A DNA stretch of 35,309 bases from Amycolatopsis antarctica (GTDB taxonomy: Bacteria > Actinomycetota > Actinomycetes > Mycobacteriales > Pseudonocardiaceae): contig NZ_NKYE01000025.1 in NCBI RefSeq assembly GCF_002262875.1, forward strand, positions 1 through 35,309. Reading direction: 5' to 3'. Made by a program: the position numbers and the translations under genes. Shown one piece after another: positions 1 to 8,223 of this stretch. A model generated the notes under the pieces. The model had not been told where the DNA came from. It ran no database searches and was given only the letters and a program-made list of their open reading frames with translations. The first letter of the stretch is position 1; each line of letters starts with the position of its first letter.

Positions 1-300
1 CCAACAATGAATAGTTTGGAATCCAGACTACAAAAGTAATCTCATCCTCAAAGGAACCTCAAACGAGGTTCAAAAATAAGCTCTACTGGCTTAGTTCACT
101 AGCACACTGTTGAGTTCTCAAGCAACACGCTTGGAATCTGGTCGCGAGCGACCTCGTCCGAAGCAGTTATTCTCTCGTTGTTGTGAAGCAGACTCTACCT
201 CACCCTGAAATCTTACGATTTTTTGGGGGGTTGTTACCCACTTCGTTCGGGACCACCCACTCTACCGCTACTGCGGGAGCTTGGTTCGTGTTCCCTGCCT
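1..300 (-). promoter_or_regulatory. rRNA operon leader and promoter region (16S gene just off the left edge)
   Basis: Read on the minus strand, the stretch from about 300 down to 1 is unlike coding DNA: it is AT-rich compared with the rest and full of short hairpins. It contains the actinobacterial pre-16S leader signature GAGAACTCAACAGTGTGC (about 103-120), which in related genomes lies between the rrn promoters and 16S and belongs to the antitermination/RNase III processing region. Perfect short inverted repeats lie at 54-71 (7-bp arms, loop AAAC) and 140-153 (6-bp arms). Two TAGAGT hexamers (259-264 and 192-197 as plus-strand ACTCTA) are possible -10 boxes of tandem promoters, but no good TTGACA partner is visible. 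The sequence stops before any recognisable 16S bases, so the rRNA itself is outside. No protein gene is supported from 1 to 456. Confidence 0.75.
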
Positions 301-388
301 GGTAACCCGGTCTTTGGGGCCTTGGTTTTTCTCCCCGCCGGCCCGGTCTCCCTGGCGACAAAGAGAAGATTACACGCCCGGAAACAGG

Positions 389-443
389 CCGAAACAGGGG
401 GGTACCTTAACTGCGTTTTCGCAGCTCAAGCCCCCTGTTTCGG
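389..443 (-). terminator. Nested stem-loop after tyrS, probable terminator
   Basis: A perfect 13-bp inverted repeat (389-401 pairs with 431-443) encloses a second small hairpin (411-424, 5-bp arms, loop TTTT on the plus strand). It starts 14 bases after the tyrS stop and lies upstream of the rRNA leader on the same strand. There is no U tract, as is common for actinomycete terminators. It would separate tyrS transcription from the rRNA operon. Confidence 0.55.
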
Positions 444-456
444 CCCGGGGTGCCGG

Positions 457-1731
457 TCAGCCGCCGAGTCGCACGCCCGCGACGTTGCGCTTGCCCTTGC
501 GGACCACCAGCCACCGGCCGTGCAAGGCGTCCTCCGCCGAGGGCTGCCAGCCTTCCTCGGCCACCTTCACGTTGTTCACGTACGCGCCGCCCTCCTTCAC
601 CGTGCGGCGTGCGGCCCCCTTGCTGTCGACCAGCCCGCCTGCGAGCAGGAGGTCGACGATGGTCGGAGCGTCCGGGACGCGTACCTCCCCGGTCGGCACC
701 TCCGCCATCGCGGCGTCCAGCGTGGGTGCGTCCAGCTCGCGCAGCTCGCCCCGGCCGAACAGCGCCTGGCTCGCCGCGATCACCTGCCGCGTCTGATGTG
801 CCCCGTGCACCAGGGTGGTGAACTCCTCGGCCAGCCTGCGCTGCGCGGCACGCAGGTGCGGGCGCTGCTCGGTGTCCTCGGCCAGCGCGTCGATCTCCTC
901 CGCGTCCAGGAAGGTGAACAGCCGCAGGTAACGGATCACGTCCGTGTCCCCGGTGTTGAGGAAGTACTGGAACCAGGCGTACGGCGAGGTCATCTCGGGG
1001 TCGAGCCAGATGTCGCCGCCACCGGTGGACTTGCCGAACTTGCGCCCTTCCGCGTCGGTGACCAGCGGCGCGGTGAGCGCGTGGGCGGTACCGCCCTCCA
1101 CCCTGCGGATCAGGTCGACGCCGCCGACCAGGTTGCCCCACTGGTCGGAGCCGCCGACCTGTAGCCGGCAGCCGTGCTCCCGGTAGAGGTGCAGGTAGTC
1201 CTGGGACTGCAGGAGCAGGTAGCTGAACTCGGTGTACGACATGCCGTCGGACTCCAGCCGCCTGCGCACCGTCTCCCGGTTGAGCATCGTGTTCACCGGG
1301 AAGTGCTTGCCCACGTCACGCAGGAACGTCAGCATCGACTGCTGCCCGGTCCAGTCCAGGTTGTTCACGATCAGCGCGCCGGTGTCCGAGTCGTCGAACT
1401 CGACGAAGCGTTCGAGCTGCCCGCGGATCCGTCCCGCCCAGTCGGCGACGACGTCCAGCGTGTTCAGCGACCGTTCACTGGTGTCACGGGGGTCGCCGAT
1501 CATGCCGGTCGCGCCGCCCGCCAGCACGATCGGCCGGTGCCCGGCGCGCTGGAACCGCGCCAGCATCAGCAGCGGCACCAGGTTGCCCGCGTGCAGACTC
1601 GGTGCCGTCGGGTCGAAGCCCCCGTACAGCGTCAGGGGGCCCTGGTCGAGATCGCGGCGCAGCGCGTCCGCGTCGGTGGATTGCGCGATCAGACCGCGCC
1701 AGGCCAGCTCGTCAAGAATGTGTCCGCTCAC
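457..1731 (-). CDS. tyrS: Tyrosyl-tRNA synthetase
   Basis: This cytoplasmic class I aminoacyl-tRNA synthetase charges tRNA-Tyr with tyrosine using ATP. The 424-residue protein has the usual bacterial TyrRS length. The HIGH motif is seen as HAGN at residues 47-50, the KMSKS motif as KFGKS at 231-235, and the tyrosine-pocket motif GGSDQWGN at 193-200. The last ~65 residues (around VDLLLAGGLVDSKGAARR) form the S4-type tRNA-binding domain. The start is GTG at 1731; no good Shine-Dalgarno lies close to it. The gene is the last of the minus-strand run from the arg operon, 54 bases after the DUF3253 gene, and is followed by a stem-loop and the rRNA operon leader. No T-box was recognised in the short gap in front of it. 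Confidence 0.97.
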   Translation of the reverse strand: MSGHILDELAWRGLIAQSTDADALRRDLDQGPLTLYGGFDPTAPSLHAGNLVPLLMLARFQRAGHRPIVLAGGATGMIGDPRDTSERSLNTLDVVADWAGRIRGQLERFVEFDDSDTGALIVNNLDWTGQQSMLTFLRDVGKHFPVNTMLNRETVRRRLESDGMSYTEFSYLLLQSQDYLHLYREHGCRLQVGGSDQWGNLVGGVDLIRRVEGGTAHALTAPLVTDAEGRKFGKSTGGGDIWLDPEMTSPYAWFQYFLNTGDTDVIRYLRLFTFLDAEEIDALAEDTEQRPHLRAAQRRLAEEFTTLVHGAHQTRQVIAASQALFGRGELRELDAPTLDAAMAEVPTGEVRVPDAPTIVDLLLAGGLVDSKGAARRTVKEGGAYVNNVKVAEEGWQPSAEDALHGRWLVVRKGKRNVAGVRLGG

Positions 1732-1785
1732 GTGCCCGATACTCCCTCACCAGGTCAACGCGTTATCCCGCGGGGCACGGCCGCG

Positions 1786-2091
1786 TCAGCGGTGCTCCGG
1801 CGGCCCCAGCCGGGGTGTGGGACGCAACCGCACCGGGCCTCGCGCGGCCGCCGGATCGACGACCGCGCCGGAGCTGGTGAACTCCAGTTCCCCGGCCTCG
1901 GCCAGCCGCGCGGCGACGGCACGGACGGGAGCCATCAGCTCCCGCCAGCCCTCGGTACGCAGCGCGCGGGCCACCTCCGAGGGGCAGGCCGTCGCGCCGG
2001 GCGCGCAGCGCGCCAGCCGGGCACGGATCGCGTTTCGCAGTTCGCGCTCCGTCGGCTGGGTGCCCGGGCGCTCCGCGGTTCCATCCGGCAT
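1786..2091 (-). CDS. DUF3253 domain protein
   Basis: A small protein of about 101 residues that matches the DUF3253 family: a winged-helix-like fold of unknown function with the conserved pattern WRELMAPVR and the closing stretch VVDPAAARGPVRLR. No catalytic residues can be named. The start is uncertain. ATG at 2091 is chosen because conserved sequence begins soon after it; an in-frame GTG at 2109 would add six residues and would overlap the end of the glycosylase gene (stop at 2120). It lies tightly between mpg and tyrS and is probably co-transcribed with them. Its function is unknown. Confidence 0.75.
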   Translation of the reverse strand: MPDGTAERPGTQPTERELRNAIRARLARCAPGATACPSEVARALRTEGWRELMAPVRAVAARLAEAGELEFTSSGAVVDPAAARGPVRLRPTPRLGPPEHR

Positions 2092-2119
2092 CCCACCAGC
2101 ATGAGCCACCCGGCGCGGC

Positions 2120-2737
2120 TCAGCGCGGCGAGCGCTTGCCCCCGCGCCGGTACGCGCTGACGGCGGGCGAACCGTCCACCCAGAACCGCCACGGCACCTC
2201 CATCGCCGCGGCCACACCCACCCGGGGGCCGGTTCGGACCCGGTCCGCGTCCACCCTCTCCCCCGCGAGCAACCGGACCGGCGAGGCGGGGTCGGTCAGG
2301 TCCAGCCCGTTGTGTTCCCGGCCGAGCCCCAGCACCGTGGTGAGAATCGCGGGTCCTCCGGCCAGCGAGCCGTCCCCCCGCGCCTTCGGCCGTCTCGCCT
2401 TCGCCAGCGGCGCACCCTCGACCACTTCCGCCGCCCGCAGCAGCACCGCGCCCGGCTCGCCGTCCCGGGTGCCCACCACGTTCGCGCAGAAGTGCATGCC
2501 GTAGACGAAATAGACGTACAGGTGACCGGCCGGGCCCCACATCACGTCGTTGCGCGGGGTCCGCCCCCGGTACGAGTGCGAGGCGGGATCGTCCAGCCCG
2601 CGGTAGGCCTCCACCTCCACGATGCGCGCGCGAACCGGCCCCTCGCCGGCCACCGACTCCAGCTCGCTGCCGAGCAGCATGACGGCCAGATCGAGCGGAT
2701 CGATCGCCAGCTCGTCCCGGGTGAACCCGCCGCTCAA
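2120..2737 (-). CDS. mpg: DNA-3-methyladenine glycosylase, AAG/MPG family
   Basis: This base-excision repair enzyme removes alkylated purines such as 3-methyladenine from DNA. The ~205-residue protein shows the AAG signature: VEVEAY followed by DPASHSYRGRTPRN, then the GPAGHLYVYFVYGMH core and the LAGGPA motif. VEVEAY contains the catalytic Glu, and the tyrosines line the base-flipping pocket. The proposed start is TTG at 2737, whose last two bases belong to the argH stop TGA (TTGA overlap), implying translational coupling. It begins LSGGFTRDELAIDP, the normal distance before the family core. A much longer open frame upstream on this frame is only a shadow of argH. The same gene pair is common next to argH in actinobacteria. 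Confidence 0.9.
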   Translation of the reverse strand: MSGGFTRDELAIDPLDLAVMLLGSELESVAGEGPVRARIVEVEAYRGLDDPASHSYRGRTPRNDVMWGPAGHLYVYFVYGMHFCANVVGTRDGEPGAVLLRAAEVVEGAPLAKARRPKARGDGSLAGGPAILTTVLGLGREHNGLDLTDPASPVRLLAGERVDADRVRTGPRVGVAAAMEVPWRFWVDGSPAVSAYRRGGKRSPR

Positions 2738-4143
2738 GCGCCCGCCCAGGACCGGTGGCCGGAGACCCGCCCGGCGAGCCGCTCGAGCTGCTCGGCGACC
2801 CGGGCCGGAGCGGTACCGCCGTGCGCGTCGCGGGAGGCGACCGAACCCTCGACGGTCAGTACCTCGCGCACCTTCGGCGTCAGTACCGGGTTGATCGCGG
2901 CCAGTTCCTCGTCGGTCAGCTCGTCCAGGCCGGCACCACGGGCCTCGGCGACCCGCACGCTCTCGCCCGCGGCCTCGTGCGCGACCCGGAACGGGATGCC
3001 CTGCCGGACCAGCCACTCCGCGATGTCGGTGGCCAGGGTGAACCCGGCCGGGGCCAGCTCGGCGAGCCGCTCGGTGTGGAAAGTGAGGGTGCCGAGCATC
3101 CCGGCGATGGCCGGGAAGAGGAGTTCGAGCTGCTCCACGGAGTCGAACACCGGCTCCTTGTCCTCCTGCAGATCCCGGTTGTACGCCAGCGGCTGCGCCT
3201 TCAACGTGGCGAGCAGGCCCGTCAGGTTGCCGATCAGCCGTCCGGACTTGCCGCGGGTCAGCTCCGCGACGTCGGGATTCTTCTTCTGCGGCATGATCGA
3301 ACTGCCGGTGGCCCAGGCGTCGTCGAGGGTCACGTAACCGAACTCGGCCGTGTTCCAGACGATGACCTCCTCGGCGATCCTGGACAGGTTCACCCCGAGC
3401 ATCGCCACCGCGAACGCGAACTCCGCGGCGAAATCCCGGGAGGCGGTGCCGTCGATGGAGTTCTCCACGCTCGCCTCGAACCCCAGCTCGGCCGCGACGG
3501 CCCCCGGGTCCAGGCCCAGCGAGGACCCGGCGAGCGCGCCCGAACCGTAGGGCGACTCCGCGGTGCGGGCGTCCCAGTCGCGCAGTCGCGAGACGTCGCG
3601 CACCAGCGACTGGGCGTGGGCGAGCAGGTGGTGCGCCAGCAGCACCGGCTGTGCGTGCTGCAGGTGCGTCCGCCCGGGCAGGATCGCCTCCGGGTGCGCC
3701 TTCGCTTGCGCGACAAGGGAATCCACCACGTCGAGCGTGCCGTGCACCACCCGCCGGGCGGCGTCGCGCAGCCACATCCGGAAGAGCGTGGCCACCTGGT
3801 CGTTGCGCGAACGGCCCGCGCGCAGCTTGCCGCCGAGCTCGGTTCCCGCGCGTTCGAGCAGTCCGCGTTCCAGGGCCGTGTGCACGTCCTCGTCGGCGAT
3901 CGTCGGGGTGAAGGCACCCGATTCGACGTCGGCGGCGAGGGTGTCCAGTGCGGCGTGCATCCCGGCCAGCTCGGGCTCGGTCAGCAGCCCCGCGCCGTGC
4001 AGCACCCGGGCGTGCGCCCGGGAACCGGCGATGTCGTACGGCGCCAGCCGCCAGTCGAAGTGCGTCGACGCCGACAGCGCCGCCATCGCCTCGGCGGGCC
4101 CGCTGGCGAACCGCCCGCCCCACAACTTGACGTTCTCGCTCAT
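2734..4143 (-). CDS. argH: Argininosuccinate lyase
   Basis: This cytoplasmic homotetrameric enzyme catalyses the last step of arginine synthesis: argininosuccinate to arginine and fumarate. The 469-residue protein has normal length. It shows the fumarase/aspartase superfamily signature GSSIMPQKKNP at residues 280-290, with the flexible catalytic Ser loop, and RTHLQHAQP near 158-166, carrying the catalytic His. Its ATG at 4143 overlaps the argG TGA by one base (TGATG), and its stop is shared with the TTG start of mpg. It is the last arginine gene of the argCJBDFRGH run. Confidence 0.98.
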   Translation of the reverse strand: MSENVKLWGGRFASGPAEAMAALSASTHFDWRLAPYDIAGSRAHARVLHGAGLLTEPELAGMHAALDTLAADVESGAFTPTIADEDVHTALERGLLERAGTELGGKLRAGRSRNDQVATLFRMWLRDAARRVVHGTLDVVDSLVAQAKAHPEAILPGRTHLQHAQPVLLAHHLLAHAQSLVRDVSRLRDWDARTAESPYGSGALAGSSLGLDPGAVAAELGFEASVENSIDGTASRDFAAEFAFAVAMLGVNLSRIAEEVIVWNTAEFGYVTLDDAWATGSSIMPQKKNPDVAELTRGKSGRLIGNLTGLLATLKAQPLAYNRDLQEDKEPVFDSVEQLELLFPAIAGMLGTLTFHTERLAELAPAGFTLATDIAEWLVRQGIPFRVAHEAAGESVRVAEARGAGLDELTDEELAAINPVLTPKVREVLTVEGSVASRDAHGGTAPARVAEQLERLAGRVSGHRSWAGA

Positions 4144-5573
4144 CAGTCGGACCCGTATTCCATCGCGGCCTCGTCCAGCGGCGTCGGTGAGTCCGAGGAC
4201 GCCTCCGGGTTGGCGGTGATCCGGTCCGCGCCGCCCGAGGGCAGTTCGCCGAACAGCGTGCCGTTCTCGACGAGCACCTGGCCCTGGTCGAGCGGCTGCT
4301 TGGCGTAGAACTCGAGCTTGTGCCGCGAGTCGGCGATGTCCAGATTGCGCATGGTGAGCTGACCGATCCGGTCGGTGGGACCGAAGGCGGCGTTCGACAC
4401 GCGCTCCATCGACAGCCGCTCCGGGTGGTAGGAGAAGTTGGCGCCCTCGGTGACCAGGATCGTGTAGTCCTCGCCCCGGCGCAGCCGCAGCGTCACCTCA
4501 CCGGTCACCAGCGAGGCGATCCAGCGCTGGATCGCCTCCCGCTGCATCAGCGCCTGCGGGTCGAGCCAGCGCCCCTCGTACAGCAGCCGCCCGAGCTTGC
4601 GGCCCTCGTTGTGGTAGTTGGCGACGGTGTCCTCGTTGTGGATCGCGTTGAGCAGCCGCTCGTAGACGATCCAGAGCAGTGCCATCCCGGGTGCCTCGTA
4701 GATGCCGCGCGACTTGGCCTCGATGATCCGGTTCTCGATCTGGTCGGACATACCCAAGCCATGCCGTCCACCGATGGCGTTGGCCTCCATCACCAGGGCC
4801 ACCGGGTCCTCGAAGCTCCTGCCGTTGATCGCCACCGGCCGGCCCGCCTCGAACCGGACGGTGACGTCCTCGGACGGGATCTCCACGGACGGGTCCCAGA
4901 ACCGGACGCCCATGATCGGCTCGACCGTCTCCAGCGAGACGTCGAGGTGCTCCAGCGTCTTCGCCTCGTGGGTCGCCCCCCAGATGTTGGCATCGGTGGA
5001 GTACGCCTTCTCCGCCGAGTCGCGGTACGGCAGACCGTGCTCGGTGAGCCATTCGCTCATCTCCTGGCGCCCACCGAGCTCACGCACGAAGTCCGGATCC
5101 AGCCACGGCTTGTAGATCCGCAACTCCGGGTTGGCCAGCAACCCGTACCGGTAGAACCGCTCGATGTCGTTGCCCTTGAACGTCGAGCCGTCGCCCCAGA
5201 TGTCCACGCTGTCGGAGTGCATCGCGCGCACCAGCATCGTGCCGGTGACGGCCCGGCCGAGCGGGGTGGTGTTGAAGTACGCGCGACCGCCGGAGCGGAG
5301 ATGGAACGCACCGCACGCCAGCGCGGCGAGGCCCTCCTCGACGAGCTGCTGCCTGCAGTCCACGATGCGGGCGATCTCCGCGCCGTACTCCTTGGCACGG
5401 TCGGGCACGCCGGCGATGTCGGACTCGTCGTACTGCCCGATGTCGGCGGTGTAGGTGCACGGCACCGCACCCTTTTCACGCATCCAGGCCGCGGCAACGG
5501 ATGTGTCGAGGCCGCCGGAGAACGCGATACCGACGCGCTCTCCCTTCGGCAGGGACATGAGAACCTTGCTCAA
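4143..5573 (-). CDS. argG: Argininosuccinate synthase (long E. coli-type form)
   Basis: This enzyme condenses citrulline and aspartate, with ATP going to AMP and PPi, to make argininosuccinate. At 476 residues it belongs to the longer E. coli-like form rather than the ~400-residue form. The PP-loop AFSGGLDTS lies at residues 17-25, and the conserved stretches YFNTTPLGRAVTGTML and GGRHGLGMSDQIENRIIEAK are present. The chosen start is TTG at 5573, whose bases overlap the argR stop (TTGA). The N-terminus MSKVLMSLPKGERVGIAFSG then lines up with E. coli ArgG from residue 1. ATG at 5558 is a possible alternative. Coupled to argR upstream and argH downstream. Confidence 0.97.
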   Translation of the reverse strand: MSKVLMSLPKGERVGIAFSGGLDTSVAAAWMREKGAVPCTYTADIGQYDESDIAGVPDRAKEYGAEIARIVDCRQQLVEEGLAALACGAFHLRSGGRAYFNTTPLGRAVTGTMLVRAMHSDSVDIWGDGSTFKGNDIERFYRYGLLANPELRIYKPWLDPDFVRELGGRQEMSEWLTEHGLPYRDSAEKAYSTDANIWGATHEAKTLEHLDVSLETVEPIMGVRFWDPSVEIPSEDVTVRFEAGRPVAINGRSFEDPVALVMEANAIGGRHGLGMSDQIENRIIEAKSRGIYEAPGMALLWIVYERLLNAIHNEDTVANYHNEGRKLGRLLYEGRWLDPQALMQREAIQRWIASLVTGEVTLRLRRGEDYTILVTEGANFSYHPERLSMERVSNAAFGPTDRIGQLTMRNLDIADSRHKLEFYAKQPLDQGQVLVENGTLFGELPSGGADRITANPEASSDSPTPLDEAAMEYGSD

Positions 5574-6091
5574 TTTCCTTGTCCTTCGCTCTGGGTCGGT
5601 CGATCGTGGGTCTGGCCGTCGGCCAGTTCGTTGAACAGGCGGGCCAGCGCGACGCCACCGACCGGTTCGCTGGCGATCACCATGACGGTGTCATCGCCCG
5701 CGATGGTGCCGAGCACCTCACGCAGCGCCGCCCGGTCGATCGCGCTGGCCAGGAACTGCGCCGCTCCCGGCGGGGTGCGGACCACGGTGAGGTTGGCCGA
5801 GCCCTGCGCCGACACCAGCAGTTCACCGAGCAGCCGGGACAACCGCGAGGTGCCACCCTGCACGCCCCTGACCGGGCTGCCGTCCTCCGGGATCACGTAC
5901 ACCGGCGCACCGGAGTCCGCGCCCCGCAGTTTGACGGCGCCCAGCTCGTCGAGGTCCCTCGACAACGTGGCCTGGGTGACCTCGACGCCCTCGGCGGAGA
6001 GCAGCTTCGCCAGTTCTGTCTGGCTGCGAATGGCCATGTTGGACACCAGGTGAATGATCCTGGCCTGTCTGGCGACCCTGGAGACACTCAT
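5570..6091 (-). CDS. argR: Arginine repressor ArgR
   Basis: This is the arginine-dependent hexameric repressor of arginine synthesis genes. The 173-residue protein has an N-terminal winged helix (about residues 1-75) with the recognition region QATLSRDLDELGAVK. The C-terminal oligomerisation domain holds the corepressor-binding signature GTIAGDDTVMVIA. The ATG at 6091 follows the N-terminus MSVSRVARQARIIHLV typical of actinobacterial ArgR and overlaps the argF stop as ATGA, so the longer in-frame extension upstream is rejected. It lies inside the operon it should control, between argF and argG, implying autoregulation through the ARG box in front of argC. Confidence 0.97.
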   Translation of the reverse strand: MSVSRVARQARIIHLVSNMAIRSQTELAKLLSAEGVEVTQATLSRDLDELGAVKLRGADSGAPVYVIPEDGSPVRGVQGGTSRLSRLLGELLVSAQGSANLTVVRTPPGAAQFLASAIDRAALREVLGTIAGDDTVMVIASEPVGGVALARLFNELADGQTHDRPTQSEGQGN

Positions 6092-7011
6092 CGCCCGGTC
6101 TCCAGCAGCCACGCCAGCAGCGCCTTCTGCGCGTGCAGGCGGTTCTCCGCCTCGTCCCACACCGCACTCGACGGGCCGTCGATCACCTCGTCGGTGATCT
6201 CCCAGCCCCGGTGCGCGGGCAGGTCGTGCAGGACGATGGTGTCGGTCCCGGTACGCGCCAGCAGCCCCTCGTTCACCTGGTACGGCCGGAACGGTGCCAC
6301 CCGGTCCCGTCCGTCGTTCTCCTGGCCCATCGACGTCCACGCATCGGTGGTGACCACATCCGCACCGTCCGCCGCGGCGTGCGGATCGGTGAACACCTCC
6401 GCCGAACCGCCCGTTTCCGCGGCCCTCGCCCGCACCGCGTCGAGCACCCACGGCGCGGGATGGAACCCCTCCGGCGCCGCCACCCGCACGTGCAGTCCGG
6501 CCGTGACGCCGCCGAGCAGCAGCGAATGCGCCATGTTGTTGGCCGCGTCGCCGAAGTACGTCAGCGTCAGGCCCGCCAGCCGGCCCTTGTACTGCCGGAT
6601 CGTCTGCAGGTCCGCGAGGATCTGGCAGGGATGGAACTCGTCGGTCAGCGCGTTCACCACCGGCACGCTCGCCGCGGAGGCGAACGCGTCGATCCGCGCC
6701 TGGGCGAAGGTCCGCCAGACCACCGCGTCCACGTACCGGGAGAGCACCCTGGCCGTGTCCTCGATGGTCTCCTCGCGGCCGATCTGCATGGTGCGGCCGT
6801 CCACCACCACGGCGTGCCCGCCGAGCTGGGCGATGCCCACCTCGAACGAGAAGCGGGTACGGGTGGAGTTCTTCTCGAAGATCACCGCGACGGCCTTCGG
6901 GCCCGCCAGCGCGTCACCGTACGGCTGCTTCTTCAGCCGGTCGGCGAGATCGAGGATCTCGATCTGCTCGTCGGCGGTCAGGTCATCGTCGCGGAGAAAG
7001 TGGCGTGGCAT
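6088..7011 (-). CDS. argF: Ornithine carbamoyltransferase
   Basis: This enzyme transfers the carbamoyl group from carbamoyl phosphate to ornithine, giving citrulline. The 307-residue protein shows the carbamoyl-phosphate loop STRTR at residues 49-53 and HPCQ at 127-130. The ornithine-side motif near the C-terminus reads HDLPAHRG (H262, D263), where the family usually has HCLPAHRG; the Cys-to-Asp change is clear in the DNA (codon GAC). The rest of the enzyme is intact, so it is probably active. ATG at 7011 directly follows the argD TAG; the 3' end overlaps argR as ATGA. Confidence 0.97.
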   Translation of the reverse strand: MPRHFLRDDDLTADEQIEILDLADRLKKQPYGDALAGPKAVAVIFEKNSTRTRFSFEVGIAQLGGHAVVVDGRTMQIGREETIEDTARVLSRYVDAVVWRTFAQARIDAFASAASVPVVNALTDEFHPCQILADLQTIRQYKGRLAGLTLTYFGDAANNMAHSLLLGGVTAGLHVRVAAPEGFHPAPWVLDAVRARAAETGGSAEVFTDPHAAADGADVVTTDAWTSMGQENDGRDRVAPFRPYQVNEGLLARTGTDTIVLHDLPAHRGWEITDEVIDGPSSAVWDEAENRLHAQKALLAWLLETGR

Positions 7012-8223
7012 CTAGGCACCGTCCTTCTGGCCAGGAGCGGCGGCGTCGAGCGCCCCCGGGAGCGCCGCGAGGAACCCCCGCACCTGTTCCCTGGTGAGGG
7101 TGAGCGGCGGGGCGAGCCGGACGGTGTCCTGGCCGGCCGCGTTCACCAGGTAACCGGCGTTCTGCGCCGCGGCGGCCACCGCGGGCGCGATCGGCGACCG
7201 CAACCCGATGCCGAGCAGCAGGCCGGCGCCGCGCACCCCGGTGACCTCGGGGTGTGCCAGCTTCTCGATCCCGGCCGCGATGTCCTTGCCCAGAGCCGCG
7301 GCGTGGTCGGTGAGACCGTCCGCGGCGATCGTGCGCAGTACCGCCAGTCCGGCCGCGCAGCACACCGGGTTACCGCCGAAGGTCGTCCCGTGACCGCCCG
7401 GCCCGAGCAGGTCCCCGGCTGCTCCCACGCCGATGACGGCACCGAGCGGCAGACCGCCGCCGATGCCCTTCGCCAGCGTCACCACGTCCGGGACGACCCC
7501 CGCGTGCTGGAACGCGAACCAGGCGCCGGTCCGGCCGATGCCGGTCTGCACCTCGTCGAGTACCAGCAGCGTGCCCGTGTCCCGGGTGAGCTGCCTTGCC
7601 GCCTGGAGGTAACCGTCCGGAGCGGGCACGACACCGCCCTCGCCCATGATCGGTTCCAGCACCACCGCCGCCGTCTCGGTGTCCACGACGCCGCGCAGGG
7701 CCTCCAGGTCACCGAAGGGGACATGGACGACGCCCGGTACCAGGGGCGCGAACGGTTCCCGCTTGCCAGCTTGCCCGGTCAGCGACAGCGCGCCCATCGT
7801 GCGCCCGTGGAACGCGCCCTCGGCGGCGACGATCTTCGTCCGGCCGGTCAGCCTGCTGATCTTCAGCGCCGCCTCGTTCGCCTCCGCCCCGGAGTTGACG
7901 AACAGCACCTTCGCCTCGCCGGACAGGCCGGCGACGTCGAGCAGCGTCTCGGCCAGTTCGACCGCGACGGGGTTCACGTACAGGTTCGAGGTGTGGCCGA
8001 GCACGGCGATCTGCTCGCTGACCGCGCGCACCACCGCGGGGTGCGCGTGCCCGAGTGCGTTGACGGCGATGCCGCCGAGCAGGTCGGTGTAGGCGCGTCC
8101 GTCCGCGTCCCACACGGTGGCGCCCTCACCACCGACGAGGGTCAGCGACGGCGTGCCGTAGTTGTCCATCAGCGCCGACCGCCACCGCCGCTGACCGTCC
8201 TCATTGGACTGTATGGCGTTCAC
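7012..8223 (-). CDS. argD: Acetylornithine aminotransferase
   Basis: This PLP-dependent class III aminotransferase converts N-acetylglutamate semialdehyde and glutamate to N-acetylornithine and 2-oxoglutarate. The 403-residue protein has the phosphate-binding SGAEANEAA (111-119), the cofactor Asp in DEVQTGIGRTG (223-233) and the Schiff-base Lys252 in LAKGIGGGLPLG. The chosen start is GTG at 8223, which overlaps the argB stop as GTGA and gives MNAIQSNEDG; the open frame runs further upstream through argB but that part is not homologous. The member of this family could also act in lysine synthesis (DapC), but its place in the arg operon argues for ArgD. Confidence 0.97.
   Translation of the reverse strand: MNAIQSNEDGQRRWRSALMDNYGTPSLTLVGGEGATVWDADGRAYTDLLGGIAVNALGHAHPAVVRAVSEQIAVLGHTSNLYVNPVAVELAETLLDVAGLSGEAKVLFVNSGAEANEAALKISRLTGRTKIVAAEGAFHGRTMGALSLTGQAGKREPFAPLVPGVVHVPFGDLEALRGVVDTETAAVVLEPIMGEGGVVPAPDGYLQAARQLTRDTGTLLVLDEVQTGIGRTGAWFAFQHAGVVPDVVTLAKGIGGGLPLGAVIGVGAAGDLLGPGGHGTTFGGNPVCCAAGLAVLRTIAADGLTDHAAALGKDIAAGIEKLAHPEVTGVRGAGLLLGIGLRSPIAPAVAAAAQNAGYLVNAAGQDTVRLAPPLTLTREQVRGFLAALPGALDAAAPGQKDGA

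Noticed and set aside
223..1164. Long plus-strand open frame opposite tyrS
   Set aside because: It is the antisense shadow of tyrS in high-GC DNA; the protein has low complexity and no recognisable domain, and its 5' part lies in the rRNA leader.
1732..1785. T-box or other leader in front of tyrS
   Set aside because: The gap is only 54 bases and holds no T-box core or long stem.
2120..4123. Apparent 667-residue protein ending in the DNA glycosylase
   Set aside because: The N-terminal two thirds are an out-of-frame reading of argH rich in Arg/Gly; only the part from the TTG at 2737 is homologous to AAG.
4320..6053. 577-residue plus-strand open frame opposite argG/argR
   Set aside because: Exact antisense of the two well-supported arg genes, composition of a shadow frame.
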